Assembly: GCF_014137855.1 (NCBI RefSeq)
Contig: NZ_JACGWT010000001.1
Location: 868,001-932,000 of the forward strand
Direction of reading: 5' to 3'
From: Microlunatus kandeliicorticis
Lineage (GTDB): Bacteria; Actinomycetota; Actinomycetes; Propionibacteriales; Propionibacteriaceae
DNA length: 64,000 nucleotides
Translations under genes and position numbers: made by a program
Notes under the pieces: generated by a model
What the model was told of the DNA's origin: nothing
Databases searched by the model: none
The model's input: only the letters and a program-made list of their open reading frames with translations
Shown here: positions 36,173 through 44,737 of the stretch, one piece after another
How the letters are laid out: every line of letters starts with the position of its first letter
Numbering within the stretch: position 1 is the stretch's first letter

Positions 36173-36615
36173 TCGCCCTTGCGCGGGGTCTCCTCGGGCC
36201 GCGGCGCCGGCTGGCTGCTCGGCTGCGGCTGCTCCCACGGAGCCCCGGCCGCACCCCAGACCCCGTCGCCCTGCGCGGGCGCACCGGGCTGCCAGCCCGG
36301 AGCGCCGGGTCCGTGCACCTGGGGCGGCACCTGGTCCTCCTCGGGCACCACGAACAGCATCACCAGGTAGACGAGCAGACCGGCACCGCTGGTGACCAGG
36401 CTGAGCACCACCCACAGCACCCGGACCAGCGTCGGGTCCATGTTGAGGTAGCGCGCCACGCCGCCGCAGACGCCGCCGAGGAACTTGTCGCCGCGGCTGC
36501 GGGTGAGCTTCCGAGGGGGCGGCGGGTAGCCGCCTGGCTGGAACGGGCCGGCGCCGGGCTGCTGCGAGGGGCCGGGCTGATCGCGGTACGGGCCGGGGCC
36601 GTAGGGACCGGACAT
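36157..36615 (-). CDS. PspC domain membrane protein
   Basis: A 152-residue protein. A Gly/Pro/Gln-rich cytoplasmic N-terminus precedes a PspC domain (about residues 34-96) with the signature DKFLGGVCGGVARYLNMDPTLVRVLWVV and a second hydrophobic stretch. A Pro-rich C-terminal tail follows. PspC proteins sit in the inner membrane and take part in envelope-stress signalling. The palindrome that probably ends guaA transcription overlaps its 3' end. It is one of three PspC proteins encoded within 3.8 kb. Confidence 0.9.
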   Translation of the reverse strand: MSGPYGPGPYRDQPGPSQQPGAGPFQPGGYPPPPRKLTRSRGDKFLGGVCGGVARYLNMDPTLVRVLWVVLSLVTSGAGLLVYLVMLFVVPEEDQVPPQVHGPGAPGWQPGAPAQGDGVWGAAGAPWEQPQPSSQPAPRPEETPRKGDDPVS

Positions 36616-36688
36616 GGACGAGATCCTTCCGTGCGGACGAGCGGAGCGAAAGAGGTGGAGCGCCGGTCCGCCGGGTGGCGGGCCGGGT

Positions 36689-36868
36689 TCAGCTGCGGTT
36701 GCGCGACAGAGCCAGGCCGACCACCCCGACCACGACGAGCGACAGCGGGGCGGCGATCTTGAGCGCCGCCCAGTCGACGCGGCCGACCACCGACTGCCAG
36801 AGCGCCACCAGCGCGACGGCGCTGAGCAGCAGCCCGAAGACGAGCGCGGTGACGTCCAGCCTCCTCAT
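36689..36868 (-). CDS. Small two-helix membrane protein in the PspC cluster
   Basis: A 59-residue protein with two hydrophobic segments (VTALVFGLLLSAVALVALW and IAAPLSLVVVGVVGLALS) joined by a short loop, ending SRNRS. ATG 36868 overlaps the stop of the PspC-toastrack gene by four bases, so it is translationally coupled. Its function is unknown; conserved company suggests it is an accessory part of the PspC system. Confidence 0.75.
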   Translation of the reverse strand: MRRLDVTALVFGLLLSAVALVALWQSVVGRVDWAALKIAAPLSLVVVGVVGLALSRNRS

Positions 36869-38232
36869 CGCCGCACCTCCAGCAGGCCCTGGTCGACGCT
36901 CGCCTCGACGGTGAGCACCGGACCGGTCGGGTCGGTCCCGGCGTAGTCGGACGTCGCGGTGAGGTCGGAGCCCCAGCGGGCCCGGCCCGGTCCGACCTTG
37001 AGCAGGCCGTCGTCGATCTTCCCGACCACCCGCACCCGGACGGCCGCGGGAGCGACCACGGTCAGGGTGCCGCTGTCGACGTGCAGCGAGACCGTCCGGT
37101 CGTCGCTGACCCGCAGCCGGCTGAGGTCGACGGTGAGGCTGCCGGACGTCCACTGCTGGGCGGCCGGGATGGTGGCGCTGTCGGTGTAGACGACGTTCTC
37201 GATGCCGACGCCGTCGCGGGCCGAGTTGGTGCCGCCGACCGCGCTGATCGTGGTGGCCACCGCGAGCAGCAGCGCGACCGGCAGGATGCCACGGGCCCGG
37301 CCGACCCAGGCCGCGGCGACGAGAGTCAGCCCGCAGACCAGCAGGGCGGCGGCCAGATAGGTGGTGGGACCGACCGGCACCCCGAGCCGCGAGGCGACCG
37401 CGAGGGCGGACATGGTCAGCCCGAGCACGATCAGCCCGACCAGGCGGAGCCGACGCGCGGGCTGGGTGGCGCCGCGGCGACCCCGCCGGGTGGACACCGC
37501 GGTGCCGACGCCGGCCCCGGCCACCTCGGCACCCGACGTCGCAGGGGTCGGGCTGTAGAGGCCGACCGGGTCCGGGCTGGCGAAGTAGGCCGCCCGGTCC
37601 GCCTCGCGGACCCGGGTCTGCTCGGCCGTCATCGGTCCCCACCCGGGTGCGCGCGGGGCGGCGAAGCCCTGCTCGTACTCGCGCATCCGTTCCTGCCAGG
37701 CCTGCGCGGCCTGGGTGAAGGCGGTCCGCTCGCCGGTGAAGGTGAAGTAGTCGTAGCGCGGGCGGGCGTCCTCGGGCTGCGCCGCACCGACCGCGCCGGT
37801 CGGGCCGCCGGCGTCCCGGCCGGAGTCGCCGGCGCCCGGAGTCGCGTCGCGCGGGGACCGGTGCTTGTAGTAGCCGAAGTACCAGATCGCGGCCAGCACC
37901 AGCGCCGAGCCGAACCCGAACGGGAGCACCGGGGCGAGCAGGCTGGCGCCGATCACGCAGGCGGCGGCGACGATCACGATCTTGACCCCGCGCGGCCAGC
38001 GACGGGCCTGCGGTAGGAAGTCGTCGAGGTGGGTCCGGGTCTCGCCGGCCACCGGGATCATCAGCCAGGCGGCCGCGTAGAGCACGACGCCGATGCCGCC
38101 GCTGAGGCCGAGCAGCACCGCGCCCACCCGGACCAGGACCGGGTCGACCGCCCACTGTTCGGCGACCCCACCGCACACGCCGCCGATCTTGGCGTCGGTG
38201 GCGCTGCGGCGCACGGTCCAGACGGAGCTCAT
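36865..38232 (-). CDS. PspC domain protein with C-terminal toastrack (LiaF-like) domain
   Basis: A 455-residue membrane protein. The PspC domain is at about residues 8-65 (DAKIGGVCGGVAEQWAVDPVLVRVGAVL), followed by a hydrophobic pair near 77-110, a long cytoplasmic linker, and two to three more helices near 245-320. The final 110 residues (SGSLTVDLSRLRVSDDRTVS, VVGKIDDGLLKVGPG, VEASVDQGLLEVRR) form a repetitive beta-rich region of the toastrack/DUF2154 kind found in LiaF. ATG 38232 is divergent from the histidine kinase gene, 253 bp apart. In actinobacteria such proteins pair with a PspC-fused kinase, and sensing of membrane damage is the likely job. Confidence 0.88.
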   Translation of the reverse strand: MSSVWTVRRSATDAKIGGVCGGVAEQWAVDPVLVRVGAVLLGLSGGIGVVLYAAAWLMIPVAGETRTHLDDFLPQARRWPRGVKIVIVAAACVIGASLLAPVLPFGFGSALVLAAIWYFGYYKHRSPRDATPGAGDSGRDAGGPTGAVGAAQPEDARPRYDYFTFTGERTAFTQAAQAWQERMREYEQGFAAPRAPGWGPMTAEQTRVREADRAAYFASPDPVGLYSPTPATSGAEVAGAGVGTAVSTRRGRRGATQPARRLRLVGLIVLGLTMSALAVASRLGVPVGPTTYLAAALLVCGLTLVAAAWVGRARGILPVALLLAVATTISAVGGTNSARDGVGIENVVYTDSATIPAAQQWTSGSLTVDLSRLRVSDDRTVSLHVDSGTLTVVAPAAVRVRVVGKIDDGLLKVGPGRARWGSDLTATSDYAGTDPTGPVLTVEASVDQGLLEVRR

Positions 38233-38251
38233 GGACCTATCCTGGCTGCGG

Positions 38252-38266
38252 GGTCGGGCCCCGACC
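38252..38266. promoter_or_regulatory. Palindromic candidate operator between PspC-toastrack and the kinase
   Basis: GGTCGGG-C-CCCGACC is a perfect 15-base palindrome 20 bases from the PspC-toastrack start. It is a good candidate site for the LuxR-type regulator of this cluster. Another perfect hairpin, GCCCCCG-ct-CGGGGGC, is at 38327-38342 in the leader of the kinase gene. Confidence 0.45.
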
Positions 38267-38485
38267 ATCGGGGACGACCCCGAACCGCACCGGTTCGTCG
38301 TCCGTCCCGACCGGGTCGACCTCGGTGCCCCCGCTCGGGGGCGGCTCGGGGTGCACCCTGCTGCCTGGCGCCGGAGCTCGTGTGAGGCTGGGGCCCGCGG
38401 AGCAAGGCCCCGGACAGCCCGCCGGACGCCGGGCGCGACCGCGACGACCAGCGAGAACCAAGCAGCGCACGACCGGACAGGACGG

Positions 38486-39916
38486 ATGGCCACAACCGAC
38501 CCGGTGACCCGACCGGGAAGCACCGCGGACGCCGACGGCGACCGCGGTCCCGGCGCGCCCGGAGTCGGTCCGATCCCCGCGCCGGGCCCGGTGGCCGGAG
38601 CGACGCCGGGGGAGAGCGTCAAGGAGCGGGCCCTCGCGGCCGCCGACGCGCAGGCCGCCGACGAGATCGGCGAGAGCCGTCCGCGCGCCCACCGGGTCGC
38701 CGAGGGCGCGATGCTCGGTGGCGTCTGCACCGGGCTGGCCAAGCACCTCGGCTGGCCGGTGATGGTGTTCCGGGTCGGCTTCGTCGCCCTGCTGATCACC
38801 CAGTTCATCGGCGTCATCGCCTACGGCGCGCTCTGGTTGCTGATGCCGCCCGAGCCGGCGCGCACCACGCCGGGTCTGTCCGCGGCTGACCGGCAGGGTC
38901 TGCGGACCGGGACGGCGGCGCCCCGGCGCGGCCACCGCGGCTTCGACGTCGGTGCCCTGGTCGCGCTGGTGGCGCTCGGGGCCGGCCTGCTGTGGATCGT
39001 CCAGATCAGCGGGCTGGGGATCAGCCAGCGGCTGTTCTGGCCGGTCGCGTTCGCCTGCGCCGGGGCCGCGCTGGTCTGGCGGCAGGCCGACACCGCGCGG
39101 CAGCGGCAGTGGAAGGCCGAGGCCGGCGGCCGGGTCTGGCTGGCCCCGCTGATCGCCCGCGGCGGCTGGCCCGCCGTGGTCCGCACGGTGGTCGGGCTGG
39201 GCCTCGTCGGTGCTGCCTTCGGCATCGTCATCGCCCAGCAGAACGACCTCCAGCTGCTGCCCGAGGTGCTGGCCATGACCGTGCTGGCCCTGGCCGGGCT
39301 GGCCATCGTGCTGGCGCCTTGGCTGCACCGGTCGCGTTCGGCGCTCAACGAGGCCCGGGCCGAGAAGGTCCGGGCCGACGCCCGCGCCGACATGGCCGCG
39401 CACCTGCACGACTCGGTGCTGCAGACGCTGGCGCTGATCCAGCGGCAGGCTGACGACCCCAAGGCGGTCCAGCAGATCGCCCGCCGGCAGGAGCGCGAGC
39501 TGCGCACCTGGCTCTACGGCGACACGCTCGCCGAGACCACGCTCAAGGCCGGGCTGACCACGGCGGCCGCCGAGGTCGAGGACGAGCGCGGGGTGCCGGT
39601 GGAGTTGGTGATGGTCGGCGACGCGGAGGTGACCGACGGGCTGAGCGCGATGATCCGCGCCGCCCGCGAGGCGATGGTCAACGCCGCGAAGCACTCCGGG
39701 GCGGCCAAGATCGACGTCTACGCCGAGGTCGACGAGGACCTGGTGGAGATCTTCGTCCGCGACCGCGGCCAGGGCTTCGTGCTCGACGCGATCGACGACG
39801 ACCGGATGGGCGTGCGCGGCAGCATCGTCGACCGGATGGAACGCCACGGCGGCCGGGCCCGGATCCGGTCCGCCCCGGGCGAGGGGACCGAAGTGAGACT
39901 GGAGATGGAGCGATGA
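38486..39916 (+). CDS. PspC-fused sensor histidine kinase (NarL/DesK type)
   Basis: A 476-residue membrane kinase. After a disordered N-terminus a PspC domain (about residues 70-132, GAMLGGVCTGLAKHLGWPVMVFRVGF) is followed by further helices to about residue 285. A HisKA_3 dimerisation helix AAHLHDSVLQTLALIQRQ carries the probable phospho-accepting His308. The ATPase domain shows AAREAMVNAAKHSGA (N-box) and VRDRGQGFVLDAI (G1). ATG 38486 is chosen because upstream codons are compositionally unlike the protein. It overlaps the regulator gene by four bases (ATGA) and forms with it a two-component pair. Confidence 0.92.
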   Translation: MATTDPVTRPGSTADADGDRGPGAPGVGPIPAPGPVAGATPGESVKERALAAADAQAADEIGESRPRAHRVAEGAMLGGVCTGLAKHLGWPVMVFRVGFVALLITQFIGVIAYGALWLLMPPEPARTTPGLSAADRQGLRTGTAAPRRGHRGFDVGALVALVALGAGLLWIVQISGLGISQRLFWPVAFACAGAALVWRQADTARQRQWKAEAGGRVWLAPLIARGGWPAVVRTVVGLGLVGAAFGIVIAQQNDLQLLPEVLAMTVLALAGLAIVLAPWLHRSRSALNEARAEKVRADARADMAAHLHDSVLQTLALIQRQADDPKAVQQIARRQERELRTWLYGDTLAETTLKAGLTTAAAEVEDERGVPVELVMVGDAEVTDGLSAMIRAAREAMVNAAKHSGAAKIDVYAEVDEDLVEIFVRDRGQGFVLDAIDDDRMGVRGSIVDRMERHGGRARIRSAPGEGTEVRLEMER

Positions 39917-40626
39917 CCGACAGCGAGACCGGACCGCAGACGAACGCGCCGCAGGCCCCGGCGACCCCGGACCCACGGACGCAGAACAGCTACCACTCGG
40001 TGGTGGTGGTCGACGACCACGCGATGTTCCGCAGCGGCGTCCGGGCCGAGATCGGGGCCAAGACCCGGTTGCTCGGCGAGGCCGACGACGTCGACTCGGC
40101 CGTCCGGGTGGTGCTCGAGACCCGGCCCGACGTGGTGCTCCTCGACGTCCACCTGCCCGGTGGCGGGGGCGTCGAGGTGATCCGCCGGGTGCACGAGAAG
40201 AACGCCGACCAGAAGTTCCTGGCGCTGTCCGTCTCGGACGCCGCCGAGGACGTCATCGGCGTGATCCGCGCCGGCGCCCGCGGCTACGTCACCAAGTCGA
40301 TCAGCGGTGACGAGCTGATCGACGCGATCCGCCGGGTCGCCGAGGGGGACGCGGTGTTCTCGCCGCGGCTGGCTGGCTTCGTCCTGGACGCGTTCTCCGG
40401 CGCGATCGACATCGCCAGCGTCGACGAGGACCTCGACCGGCTGTCCCAGCGCGAGCGCGAGGTGCTGCGGCTGATCGCCCGCGGGTACGCCTACAAGGAG
40501 GTGGCCCGCGAGCTGTTCATCTCGATCAAGACCGTCGAGACCCACGTCAGCAGCGTGCTCCGCAAGCTCCAGCTCTCCAACCGGCACCAGCTGACCCGCT
40601 GGGCCACCGACCGGCGCCTGGTCTGA
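39913..40626 (+). CDS. LuxR/NarL-family response regulator
   Basis: A 237-residue regulator with a receiver domain (VVVVDDHAMFRSGV; phospho-acceptor Asp78 in VVLLDVHLPGG; Lys in YVTKSISGDEL). The C-terminal LuxR helix-turn-helix is DRLSQREREVLRLIARGYAYKEVARELFISIKTVETHVSSVLRKL. The N-terminus carries a 25-residue Pro/Thr-rich extension. Coupled to the kinase gene, it probably controls the divergent PspC genes. Confidence 0.95.
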   Translation: MTDSETGPQTNAPQAPATPDPRTQNSYHSVVVVDDHAMFRSGVRAEIGAKTRLLGEADDVDSAVRVVLETRPDVVLLDVHLPGGGGVEVIRRVHEKNADQKFLALSVSDAAEDVIGVIRAGARGYVTKSISGDELIDAIRRVAEGDAVFSPRLAGFVLDAFSGAIDIASVDEDLDRLSQREREVLRLIARGYAYKEVARELFISIKTVETHVSSVLRKLQLSNRHQLTRWATDRRLV

Positions 40627-40710
40627 GGCCGGGCGCCGGTCCGCCGCCGGGGACTGAGACGACCACCCCGGCCGGGGCCGGTCGGACCGGCGACCCGAGC
40701 GGCTTCGGGA

Positions 40711-40716
40711 TACCCT
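40711..40716 (+). promoter_or_regulatory. -10 box TACCCT for the Rrf2 gene (leaderless)
   Basis: TACCCT ends seven bases before ATG 40724, with no ribosome-binding site between. Confidence 0.5.
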
Positions 40717-40723
40717 CGCCGCG

Positions 40724-41170
40724 ATGAGACTCTCCGCCCGGGTGGACTACGCGCTCCGGGCGGCGGCCGAGCTGGCCGCCGCCGGGGCGCCGCGCACCGT
40801 CGATCAGCTCGCGGGCGCGCAGACCATCCCGGCCAAGTACCTCGAGAGCATCCTCGGCGAGCTCCGCCGCGGCGGGATCCTGCGCAGCCAGCGCGGTCCC
40901 GAGGGCGGCTACCGGCTGGCCCGGCCGGCCGCCGAGATCAGCATCGCCGACATCATCCGGGTTCTCGACGGCGAGCTGGCCAACGTCCGCGGCAGCCGGC
41001 CGGAGCAGCTCGACTACGTCGGCGCGGCGGTCCCGCTGCAACAGGTCTGGATCGCCCTGCGGGCGAGCGAGCGGGCGATCCTCGAGAAGGTCTCGCTCGA
41101 GCACATCGCCCGGGCGGAGATGCCGGACTCGGTGGCGGCGCTGATCGCCGAGCCCGCCGCCTGGATCTGA
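40724..41170 (+). CDS. Rrf2-family transcriptional regulator without cysteines
   Basis: A 148-residue winged-helix regulator: MRLSARVDYALRAAAELA, PAKYLESILGELRRGGIL (recognition helix) and SQRGPEGGYRLARP (wing). The iron-sulfur Rrf2 proteins (IscR, NsrR, RsrR) carry a Cys cluster after the dimer helix; this protein has no cysteine at all, so it must sense something else. CymR, the sulfur-metabolism repressor, is a Cys-poor precedent. The sulfur-compound-type transporter 67 bases downstream supports that analogy, by inference. Confidence 0.9.
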   Translation: MRLSARVDYALRAAAELAAAGAPRTVDQLAGAQTIPAKYLESILGELRRGGILRSQRGPEGGYRLARPAAEISIADIIRVLDGELANVRGSRPEQLDYVGAAVPLQQVWIALRASERAILEKVSLEHIARAEMPDSVAALIAEPAAWI

Positions 41171-41237
41171 CCGCCCACGGCGACCGGTCCGGCTCCGGGC
41201 CGGGACCGGGCGAGGCACGAGGAACCGGAGGTCGCGC

Positions 41238-42125
41238 GTGCGGACGCTGATCCTGATCGCGCTGCTCGGCGTCGTCACCCAGCTGATCGTCGGCAGCATG
41301 GGGATGGGCTACGGGGTCATCGCCAGCACCGCCCTGGTCTCGATCGCCGCGCTGACGCCGGCGGTGGCCTCGGCCACCGTCCACCTGGCCGAGCTCGGCA
41401 CCACCAGCTCGCTCGGCATCTCGCACGCCCGGCTGCGCAACGTCGACTGGGGCGTGGTGGCGCGGATCGCGGTCCCGGGCGCGGTCGGCGCGTTCGCCGG
41501 TGCCCAGACGCTGTCCCGGCTCTCGGTCAAGGCGGCCGCCCCGGTGATGTCGAGCCTGCTCGCGGTGCTGGGCGCCTACATCCTGGTCCGGTTCACCCTC
41601 GGGATCACCACGGTGATCCGCGGCCGGCTGACGGCGCGGTTCCTGGTGCCGCTCGGGCTGGTCGCCGGCTTCGTCGACTCCACCGGGGGCGGGGGCTGGG
41701 GCTCGCTGACCACCACCACCCTGCTCGCCGACGGTCGGCTCGAACCCCGGCGGATCATCGGGTCGATGGACACCGCGCGGTTCTTCGTGAGCCTGGCCGC
41801 GGTGCTCGGCTTCCTGACCGGGATGGGCGTCGGGCAGATCCAGTGGCTGGTGGTGCTCGCGCTGATGCTGGGCGGGATCGTGGCCGCGCCGGTGGCCGCC
41901 TACCTGGTCAAGCACGTCCGCGCGCAGCCGCTCGGGGTCGCGGTGGGCGGGCTGATCCTCGTCATCAACACCCGGGTGATCATGCAGGCCGCCTCCGCGC
42001 CGGCTCCGCTGCGCTGGGGGGTCTACGCCGTGATCGTGGGGCTGGTGGCGCTCGGGCTCACGGTGGTGATCCGCCGGATGCGCCGGGAGGCGCGGGCGTC
42101 GGCCGCCGAGGTCACCGTCCGCTGA
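41238..42125 (+). CDS. TauE/SafE-family membrane transporter
   Basis: A 295-residue protein with about eight hydrophobic segments arranged as two repeats. The family motif STGGGGWGSLTTTTLL is near residue 151, and the first repeat has GMGYGVIAS near residue 22. TauE/SafE proteins export or import sulfite, sulfoacetate, taurine-related or other organic anions. GTG 41238 has GGAG upstream. The Rrf2 gene just before it is in the same direction and may regulate it. Confidence 0.88.
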   Translation: MRTLILIALLGVVTQLIVGSMGMGYGVIASTALVSIAALTPAVASATVHLAELGTTSSLGISHARLRNVDWGVVARIAVPGAVGAFAGAQTLSRLSVKAAAPVMSSLLAVLGAYILVRFTLGITTVIRGRLTARFLVPLGLVAGFVDSTGGGGWGSLTTTTLLADGRLEPRRIIGSMDTARFFVSLAAVLGFLTGMGVGQIQWLVVLALMLGGIVAAPVAAYLVKHVRAQPLGVAVGGLILVINTRVIMQAASAPAPLRWGVYAVIVGLVALGLTVVIRRMRREARASAAEVTVR

Positions 42126-42127
42126 GA

Positions 42128-42170
42128 CCCCCGTCCACTAGGCCCCCGTCCACTGGGGCCCCGTCCGACG
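42128..42170. repeat. Short direct repeat between TauE and the fucosidase gene
   Basis: The unit CCCCGTCCACT occurs twice, followed by a third partial copy CCCCGTCCG, in the 52-base gap between convergent genes. Its last part can form a weak CCCGT/ACGGG hairpin. Confidence 0.55.
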
Positions 42171-42177
42171 GGCACGG

Positions 42178-43371
42178 TCAGCCGCGCAGGCCGGTGGCCG
42201 CCGTGAGGTCGGCGTCCTCGCCCTCCCAGTCGATCCGCAGCGTCCGGACCTCGGAGGCCCCGGTCAGCGCGAGCGTCCGGCTCACCCCGACCGACCCGGC
42301 GGTGGCCAGCACCCGCTCGGGGTGCTCGGCGTCGACCACTTGGACCCCGGTGACCCGCTGGCCGGCCCCGAGCTCCTCGGCGAGCACCACCCGGTCGGCG
42401 GGCTGGTCGAGGGCCAGCTCGGCGCGGTGGTCGCCGGTCCGGGTCAGCCGGCCGTCGACCGGGCGGCGGGCGGCGAGCGCGGCCCGGTAGTCGCCGATCG
42501 CGGCGAGGTCGTTCTCGGGCACCAGCCCACGCCGGTCCGGCGGCAGGTTGAGCAGCAGGTTGGCCCCGAGCCCGACCGAGCGGTCGTGGATGTCGAGCAG
42601 GTGGTCGGTGGCCTTGGGCTCCTCCTGCGCGTGGTGGAACCAGCCGGGACGGATTGACACGTCGCACTCGGGCGGCAGGTAGAGCTCGGTGTCCGGCGGG
42701 TCGAGCCGGTGCTCGTTCTCGGTCAGCTCGTCGAGGCGGACCTGGTAGCGCATCGGGTCGGCGGCCAGTCCGTCCTCGTTGCCCACCCAGCGGATGGTCG
42801 GGCGGCCGAGGTTGAAGATCATCGCCTGCGGTTGCAGCCCCCGGGCGGTGTCCATGTAGCGGTCCCAGGCGTAGCGACGGCCTTCGGAGCCGGCACCGTC
42901 GAACCACAGCTCGAAGAGCTGCCCGTAGCGGGTGCAGAGCTCGGTCAGCTGGGCCAGGTAGAGCCGGTCGTAGGCCTCCGGGTCGGCGTAGCGCGGGTCG
43001 TGGCGGTCCCACGGCGACAGGTAGAGGCCGACCTCCAGACCGGCGGCGCGGCAGGCGGTGAGCACCTCCTCGACCACGTCGCCCCGGCCACCGCGCCACG
43101 GCGACGACGCCACGCTGTGGTCGGTGGTCGCGGTCGGCCAGAGGCAGAAGCCGTCGTGGTGCTTGGCGGTCAGCACCACGTACCGGGCGCCGACGTCGAC
43201 CGCGGCCTGGGCCCACTGCGCGGCGTCGAGCTCCGCGGGGTCGAAGACCTCCGGCGACTCGCTGCCGTCCCCCCACTCGCGGTCGGTGAAGGTGTTCACG
43301 CCGAAGTGGAAGAAGACCCCCACCTGCGCGCGCTGCCAGGCGAGCTGCTCGACCGTCGGTGCGATGATCAC
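42178..43371 (-). CDS. GH29 alpha-L-fucosidase-like hydrolase
   Basis: A 397-residue protein of the alpha-L-fucosidase fold. Motifs are GVFFHFGVNTFTDREWGDG near the start, the metal-free sugar-binding block YVVLTAKHHDGFCLWP near residue 64, GLYLSPWDRHDP, and ELWFDGAG, where Asp158 is the likely nucleophile. No signal peptide is present, so it acts in the cytoplasm or is exported by another route. GTG 43371 lies 19 bases after the stop of the phospholipase D-type gene and may be read from that transcript, though a GAGAAT box six bases upstream could also start it. Fucose specificity is not proven. Confidence 0.9.
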   Translation of the reverse strand: MIIAPTVEQLAWQRAQVGVFFHFGVNTFTDREWGDGSESPEVFDPAELDAAQWAQAAVDVGARYVVLTAKHHDGFCLWPTATTDHSVASSPWRGGRGDVVEEVLTACRAAGLEVGLYLSPWDRHDPRYADPEAYDRLYLAQLTELCTRYGQLFELWFDGAGSEGRRYAWDRYMDTARGLQPQAMIFNLGRPTIRWVGNEDGLAADPMRYQVRLDELTENEHRLDPPDTELYLPPECDVSIRPGWFHHAQEEPKATDHLLDIHDRSVGLGANLLLNLPPDRRGLVPENDLAAIGDYRAALAARRPVDGRLTRTGDHRAELALDQPADRVVLAEELGAGQRVTGVQVVDAEHPERVLATAGSVGVSRTLALTGASEVRTLRIDWEGEDADLTAATGLRG

Positions 43372-43390
43372 CGGCCCATTCTCGGACGGC

Positions 43391-44623
43391 TCAGAGCAGC
43401 GGGCGGAACGGGGTCAGCACCGCCTCGGAGAACTTGACCATCACCGGACGGCCGTGCCACTCCTCGCTGGTCAGCTCGCGGCTGTTCGAGCTGTCGATGG
43501 CGAAGATCTCCTCCATCTGGCGGGCCACCTCGGGGGCGAACACCTCGATGTTGATCTCGTAGTTGCCGCTCAGGCTCAGGCGGTCGATGTTGGCGGTGCC
43601 GATGGTCGACCACTGGCCGTCGATGGTCGCGGTCTTCGCGTGCACCATCGCGTGCTGGTAGAGGAACAGTCGGACGCCGCCCCGGAGCAGCTGGCCGTAG
43701 AGCCCGCGGGACAGCCAGTCGGCGACGATGTGGTTGCTCTCCTCGGGCAGGATCAGCCGCACGTCGACGCCCCGCTGGGCGGCCAGCACCAGCGCCCGCA
43801 GCATGTCCTCGTCGGGGATGAAGTAGGCGTGGGTCATGTAGATGTGGTGCGCGGCCCGGTCGATCGCCTCGAGGTACATCGCCCGGATCGGGTAGATCAT
43901 GTTGCGCGGCACGTTGCGGTAGAGCCGGATGTTGGGCTGCCAGACCCGGATCCCGCTGTCGGCGATGGTGGGCAGGGTCTTGCTCGGGTAGAGGTTCCAG
44001 TAGTCGATGAAGGCGTTCCGCATGTCCCAGACGATGTCGCCGGTCAGCCGGGCGTGGGTGTCGCGCCAGTCGGTGGCGTAGAGCGAGCCGACGTTGTAGC
44101 CGCCGACGAAGGCGACGTCGTCGTCGACCACCATCAACTTGCGGTGGTTGCGGCCCGAGGAGCGCGGGAACCGCAGCCAGTTGCCCACCAGCGGGTGCGG
44201 CTTGCACATCACCTTGGGTCCGAACCGGTAGAAGCTGCGGGGCACGACCAGGTTGGCGAACTCGTCCCAGCTCACGTACACCTCGACGCCGCGGTCGGCC
44301 GCCTCGATCAGCGCCTGCTTGAACGCCTGGCCGACGGCGTCGGACTTCCAGATGTAGGTCTCGAAGAAGATCTGGCGCTTGGCCTGGCGGATGGCGCCGA
44401 GCATGTCGGCGTAGACGTCCTCGCCGTAGGTGTAGAGGGTGACCTCGGAGCCGCCGGCGGTGGTCGAGCGCGGGGGCACCCGCGGGAAGACGGCGGGGGC
44501 GCGGTTCTTCTTGCGGCGGTGGTCGACGAGGTAGAGCCCGGCCAGCGTGGCGCCCTGGACGGCCCCGACCGCGAGCAGCGTCCGGCGGACGATCTTGCGG
44601 ACCGGGATCCGACGGAAACGCAT
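43391..44623 (-). CDS. Phospholipase D-superfamily protein, cardiolipin synthase-like
   Basis: A 410-residue membrane-attached protein with one N-terminal hydrophobic segment (about residues 14-33) and two complete HKD motifs: His160/Lys162/Asp167 in NHRKLMVVDDD and His328/Lys330/Asp335 in VHAKTATIDG. Two HKD motifs and a short anchor fit cardiolipin synthases of the bacterial Cls type, though other phosphatidyl transferases look alike. ATG 44623 has TAGATT six bases upstream (leaderless). It is divergent from the helicase gene. Confidence 0.9.
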   Translation of the reverse strand: MRFRRIPVRKIVRRTLLAVGAVQGATLAGLYLVDHRRKKNRAPAVFPRVPPRSTTAGGSEVTLYTYGEDVYADMLGAIRQAKRQIFFETYIWKSDAVGQAFKQALIEAADRGVEVYVSWDEFANLVVPRSFYRFGPKVMCKPHPLVGNWLRFPRSSGRNHRKLMVVDDDVAFVGGYNVGSLYATDWRDTHARLTGDIVWDMRNAFIDYWNLYPSKTLPTIADSGIRVWQPNIRLYRNVPRNMIYPIRAMYLEAIDRAAHHIYMTHAYFIPDEDMLRALVLAAQRGVDVRLILPEESNHIVADWLSRGLYGQLLRGGVRLFLYQHAMVHAKTATIDGQWSTIGTANIDRLSLSGNYEINIEVFAPEVARQMEEIFAIDSSNSRELTSEEWHGRPVMVKFSEAVLTPFRPLL

Positions 44624-44629
44624 GACGCA

Positions 44630-44635
44630 AATCTA
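44630..44635 (-). promoter_or_regulatory. -10 box TAGATT for the phospholipase D-type gene (leaderless)
   Basis: On the minus strand TAGATT ends six bases before ATG 44623. Confidence 0.6.
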
Positions 44636-44722
44636 GACGCCGGGTGGGCCGGGCGGGCACCGGATGGTCCCCGACCCGACCCCGAGCGGGCGCTGCGGCG
44701 TGAGCCTGTCGGTGCTTCCGTC

Positions 44723-44728
44723 TAGTGT
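44723..44728 (+). promoter_or_regulatory. -10 box TAGTGT for the helicase gene
   Basis: TAGTGT ends nine bases before ATG 44738, leaving at most two or three leader bases. Confidence 0.55.
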
Positions 44729-44737
44729 GGAACGGTC

